Below are positions 62,818-64,000 of a stretch of 64,000 nucleotides of DNA, piece after piece (positions within the stretch are counted from its first letter, which is position 1; every line of letters begins with the position of its first letter). The notes under the pieces are model-generated. The model was not told the DNA's origin, ran no database searches, and worked only from the letters and a program-made list of their open reading frames with translations. The position numbers and the translations under genes were made by a program. The stretch is taken from positions 1-64,000 of the forward strand of contig HF987960.1 of the NCBI GenBank assembly GCA_000431835.1, written 5' to 3'. This DNA comes from Succinatimonas sp. CAG:777. Lineage in GTDB: Bacteria; Pseudomonadota; Gammaproteobacteria; Enterobacterales; Succinivibrionaceae.

Positions 62818-63468
62818 ATGTTCAATTCAGAAGATCAAGAAAGAATGGCATCTACATTAGTGCCAATGGTTATCGAGCAGACAGCTCGTGGAGAAAGATC
62901 TTTTGATATTTACTCAAGAATGTTAAAGGACAGAGTAATCTTTCTGACAGGTGAGGTTGAAGATCATATGTCAGATTTGATCGTAGCACAGCTCCTTTTC
63001 TTAGAATCAGAGGATCCTGACAAGGATATCTATCTGTATATCAATTCTCCAGGTGGCGTAGTAACTGCAGGTCTTGCAATTTACGACACCATGCAATATA
63101 TAAAGCCTGATGTCTGCACCCTATGTATGGGACAGGCTTGTTCAATGGGATCATTTTTATTAACGGGTGGCGCTAAAGGAAAGAGATTTGCTCTTCCTAA
63201 TGCAAGAATTATGATTCACCAGCCTTTAGGCGGATTCAAAGGTCAAGCTACTGATATTATGATCCATGCTCATGAGACACAGCGCATTAAGCATACATTA
63301 AACAGTATTCTTGCAAAACACACTGGCAAGAGTATTGAGGATATCACACGCGATACGGAGCGTGATAATTTCATGACAGCTCAGGAAGCTCTTGAGTATG
63401 GTCTAATCGACAAAGTTATTTCAAGTCGTGCTGAGATAGCCGATTTTAATTCAAAGAAGGGTGAGTAA
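62818..63468 (+). CDS. clpP: ATP-dependent Clp protease proteolytic subunit ClpP
   Basis: Self-compartmentalised serine protease that partners ClpX. Catalytic Ser in MGQACSMGSFLL, His in RIMIHQPLGG and Asp in DTERDNFM. INSPGGVVTAGLAIYDTM is canonical. About 216 residues. The ATG at 62818 is favoured; the one at 62809 lies only two bases from the AAGGAG ribosome site. Confidence 0.97.
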   Translation: MFNSEDQERMASTLVPMVIEQTARGERSFDIYSRMLKDRVIFLTGEVEDHMSDLIVAQLLFLESEDPDKDIYLYINSPGGVVTAGLAIYDTMQYIKPDVCTLCMGQACSMGSFLLTGGAKGKRFALPNARIMIHQPLGGFKGQATDIMIHAHETQRIKHTLNSILAKHTGKSIEDITRDTERDNFMTAQEALEYGLIDKVISSRAEIADFNSKKGE

Positions 63469-63470
63469 TC

Positions 63471-64000
63471 GTGTCAGAACAGAAAAAAAGCACTTGTCTG
63501 TTCTGCGGTCAAGCAGCCTCAGACACAAGAACCTTAATTAGAGCAAGAGACGGCATTTGTATTTGTTCTGATTGTATCAAGCAATGCTATGAGATGTTAG
63601 CCGCTAAGGGACTTGATAATAAAGACAAGCATTCTGCTTGCGGTATTGATTTAAATAATGTTCCAACACCACATGAGATTGCAAAACATCTTGATGAGTA
63701 TGTAATTGGTCAGGATGATGCAAAGAAAGTTCTATCTGTGGCTGTATACAATCACTATCAGAGATTACGTCATTCAGGTGTTGATTCTGACGTTGAGTTA
63801 GGAAAATCTAATATTCTTTTGGTAGGTCCAACTGGTTCTGGTAAGACCTTACTGGTTCAGACTTTAGCAAGATACTTAAATGTACCATTTGCTATATCAG
63901 ATGCTACTACCTTGACTGAAGCTGGTTACGTTGGTGAAGATGTAGAAAACGTAATTGTGCGATTACTACAGAATTGCGATTTTGATGTAGAAAAGGCTCA
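63471..64000 (+). CDS. clpX: ATP-dependent protease ATPase subunit ClpX (partial)
   Basis: Begins with GTG two bases after the clpP stop and runs off the window. The N-terminal zinc domain (TCLFCGQAA ... CICSDCIKQC, four Cys), PTPHEIAKHLDEYVIGQ and Walker A VGPTGSGKT are visible. It is the unfoldase that feeds ClpP. About 176 of the usual 420-430 residues are present. Confidence 0.97.
   Translation, partial: MSEQKKSTCLFCGQAASDTRTLIRARDGICICSDCIKQCYEMLAAKGLDNKDKHSACGIDLNNVPTPHEIAKHLDEYVIGQDDAKKVLSVAVYNHYQRLRHSGVDSDVELGKSNILLVGPTGSGKTLLVQTLARYLNVPFAISDATTLTEAGYVGEDVENVIVRLLQNCDFDVEKA

Noticed and set aside
1..64000. CRISPR array or prophage
   Set aside because: No regularly spaced direct repeats and no phage structural genes were seen.

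Overview
The window is AT-rich chromosomal DNA of a Gammaproteobacterium. Three gene orders point there: nudJ-mnmA-hflD-purB, dsbB next to nhaB, and hisGDCBHAFI with a two-domain HisB. AT richness, a YjjPB-type dicarboxylate/amino-acid exporter pair and several anaerobe-like genes fit a host-associated, succinate-forming Succinivibrionaceae-like bacterium, but the family is inference. No rRNA, tRNA or CRISPR array was recognised.

Left part (1-9.8 kb): the window opens in what looks like the 3' end of a group II intron, then kdsA. Next is a complete 4,909-bp transposon (1118-6026) with perfect 26-bp terminal inverted repeats and a perfect 8-bp target duplication. It holds an IS1595-type transposase broken by one in-frame stop, a nuclease-methylase fusion and a specificity subunit, so it is a mobile restriction-modification cassette of BcgI-like layout. 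It landed on the stop codon of metQ, the last gene of an M20 amidohydrolase-metN-metI-metQ operon. A G9 tract inside a short leader reading frame precedes the methylase, and the specificity gene appears to have lost its start codon.

Middle part (10-37 kb): mostly housekeeping genes: purB, hflD, mnmA, nudJ, an isocitrate dehydrogenase whose coenzyme-site residues look NAD-type, dapE, a BASS-family symporter, a MYG1-family protein, a tRNA-dihydrouridine synthase, infA, fabB, rsuA, and lon with a textbook sigma-32 promoter. Between them lie small envelope proteins, a Cys-rich Sel1-repeat protein, two tandem MalE-like binding proteins without transporter genes, a zinc macro-domain ADP-ribose hydrolase, a frameshifted small membrane protein and a TerC-family exporter.

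Right part (37-64 kb): the his operon, whose hisI lacks the HisE half; a polar amino-acid ABC operon ending in a cytidylate-kinase-like gene; a frameshifted degenerate PAS-GGDEF gene; dsbB and nhaB; a YidE-type transporter with an attenuator-like hairpin in its leader; yjjP-yjjB; a two-gene unit of an intracellular GH84 protein plus a 1,106-residue protein with a TerB-C-like tail; and tig-clpP-clpX, cut by the window edge. lon lies about 28 kb from clpX instead of directly after it.

The strongest candidates for new biology are the RM-carrying IS1595-type transposon with its G-tract leader, and the GH84 plus TerB-C-like gene pair.
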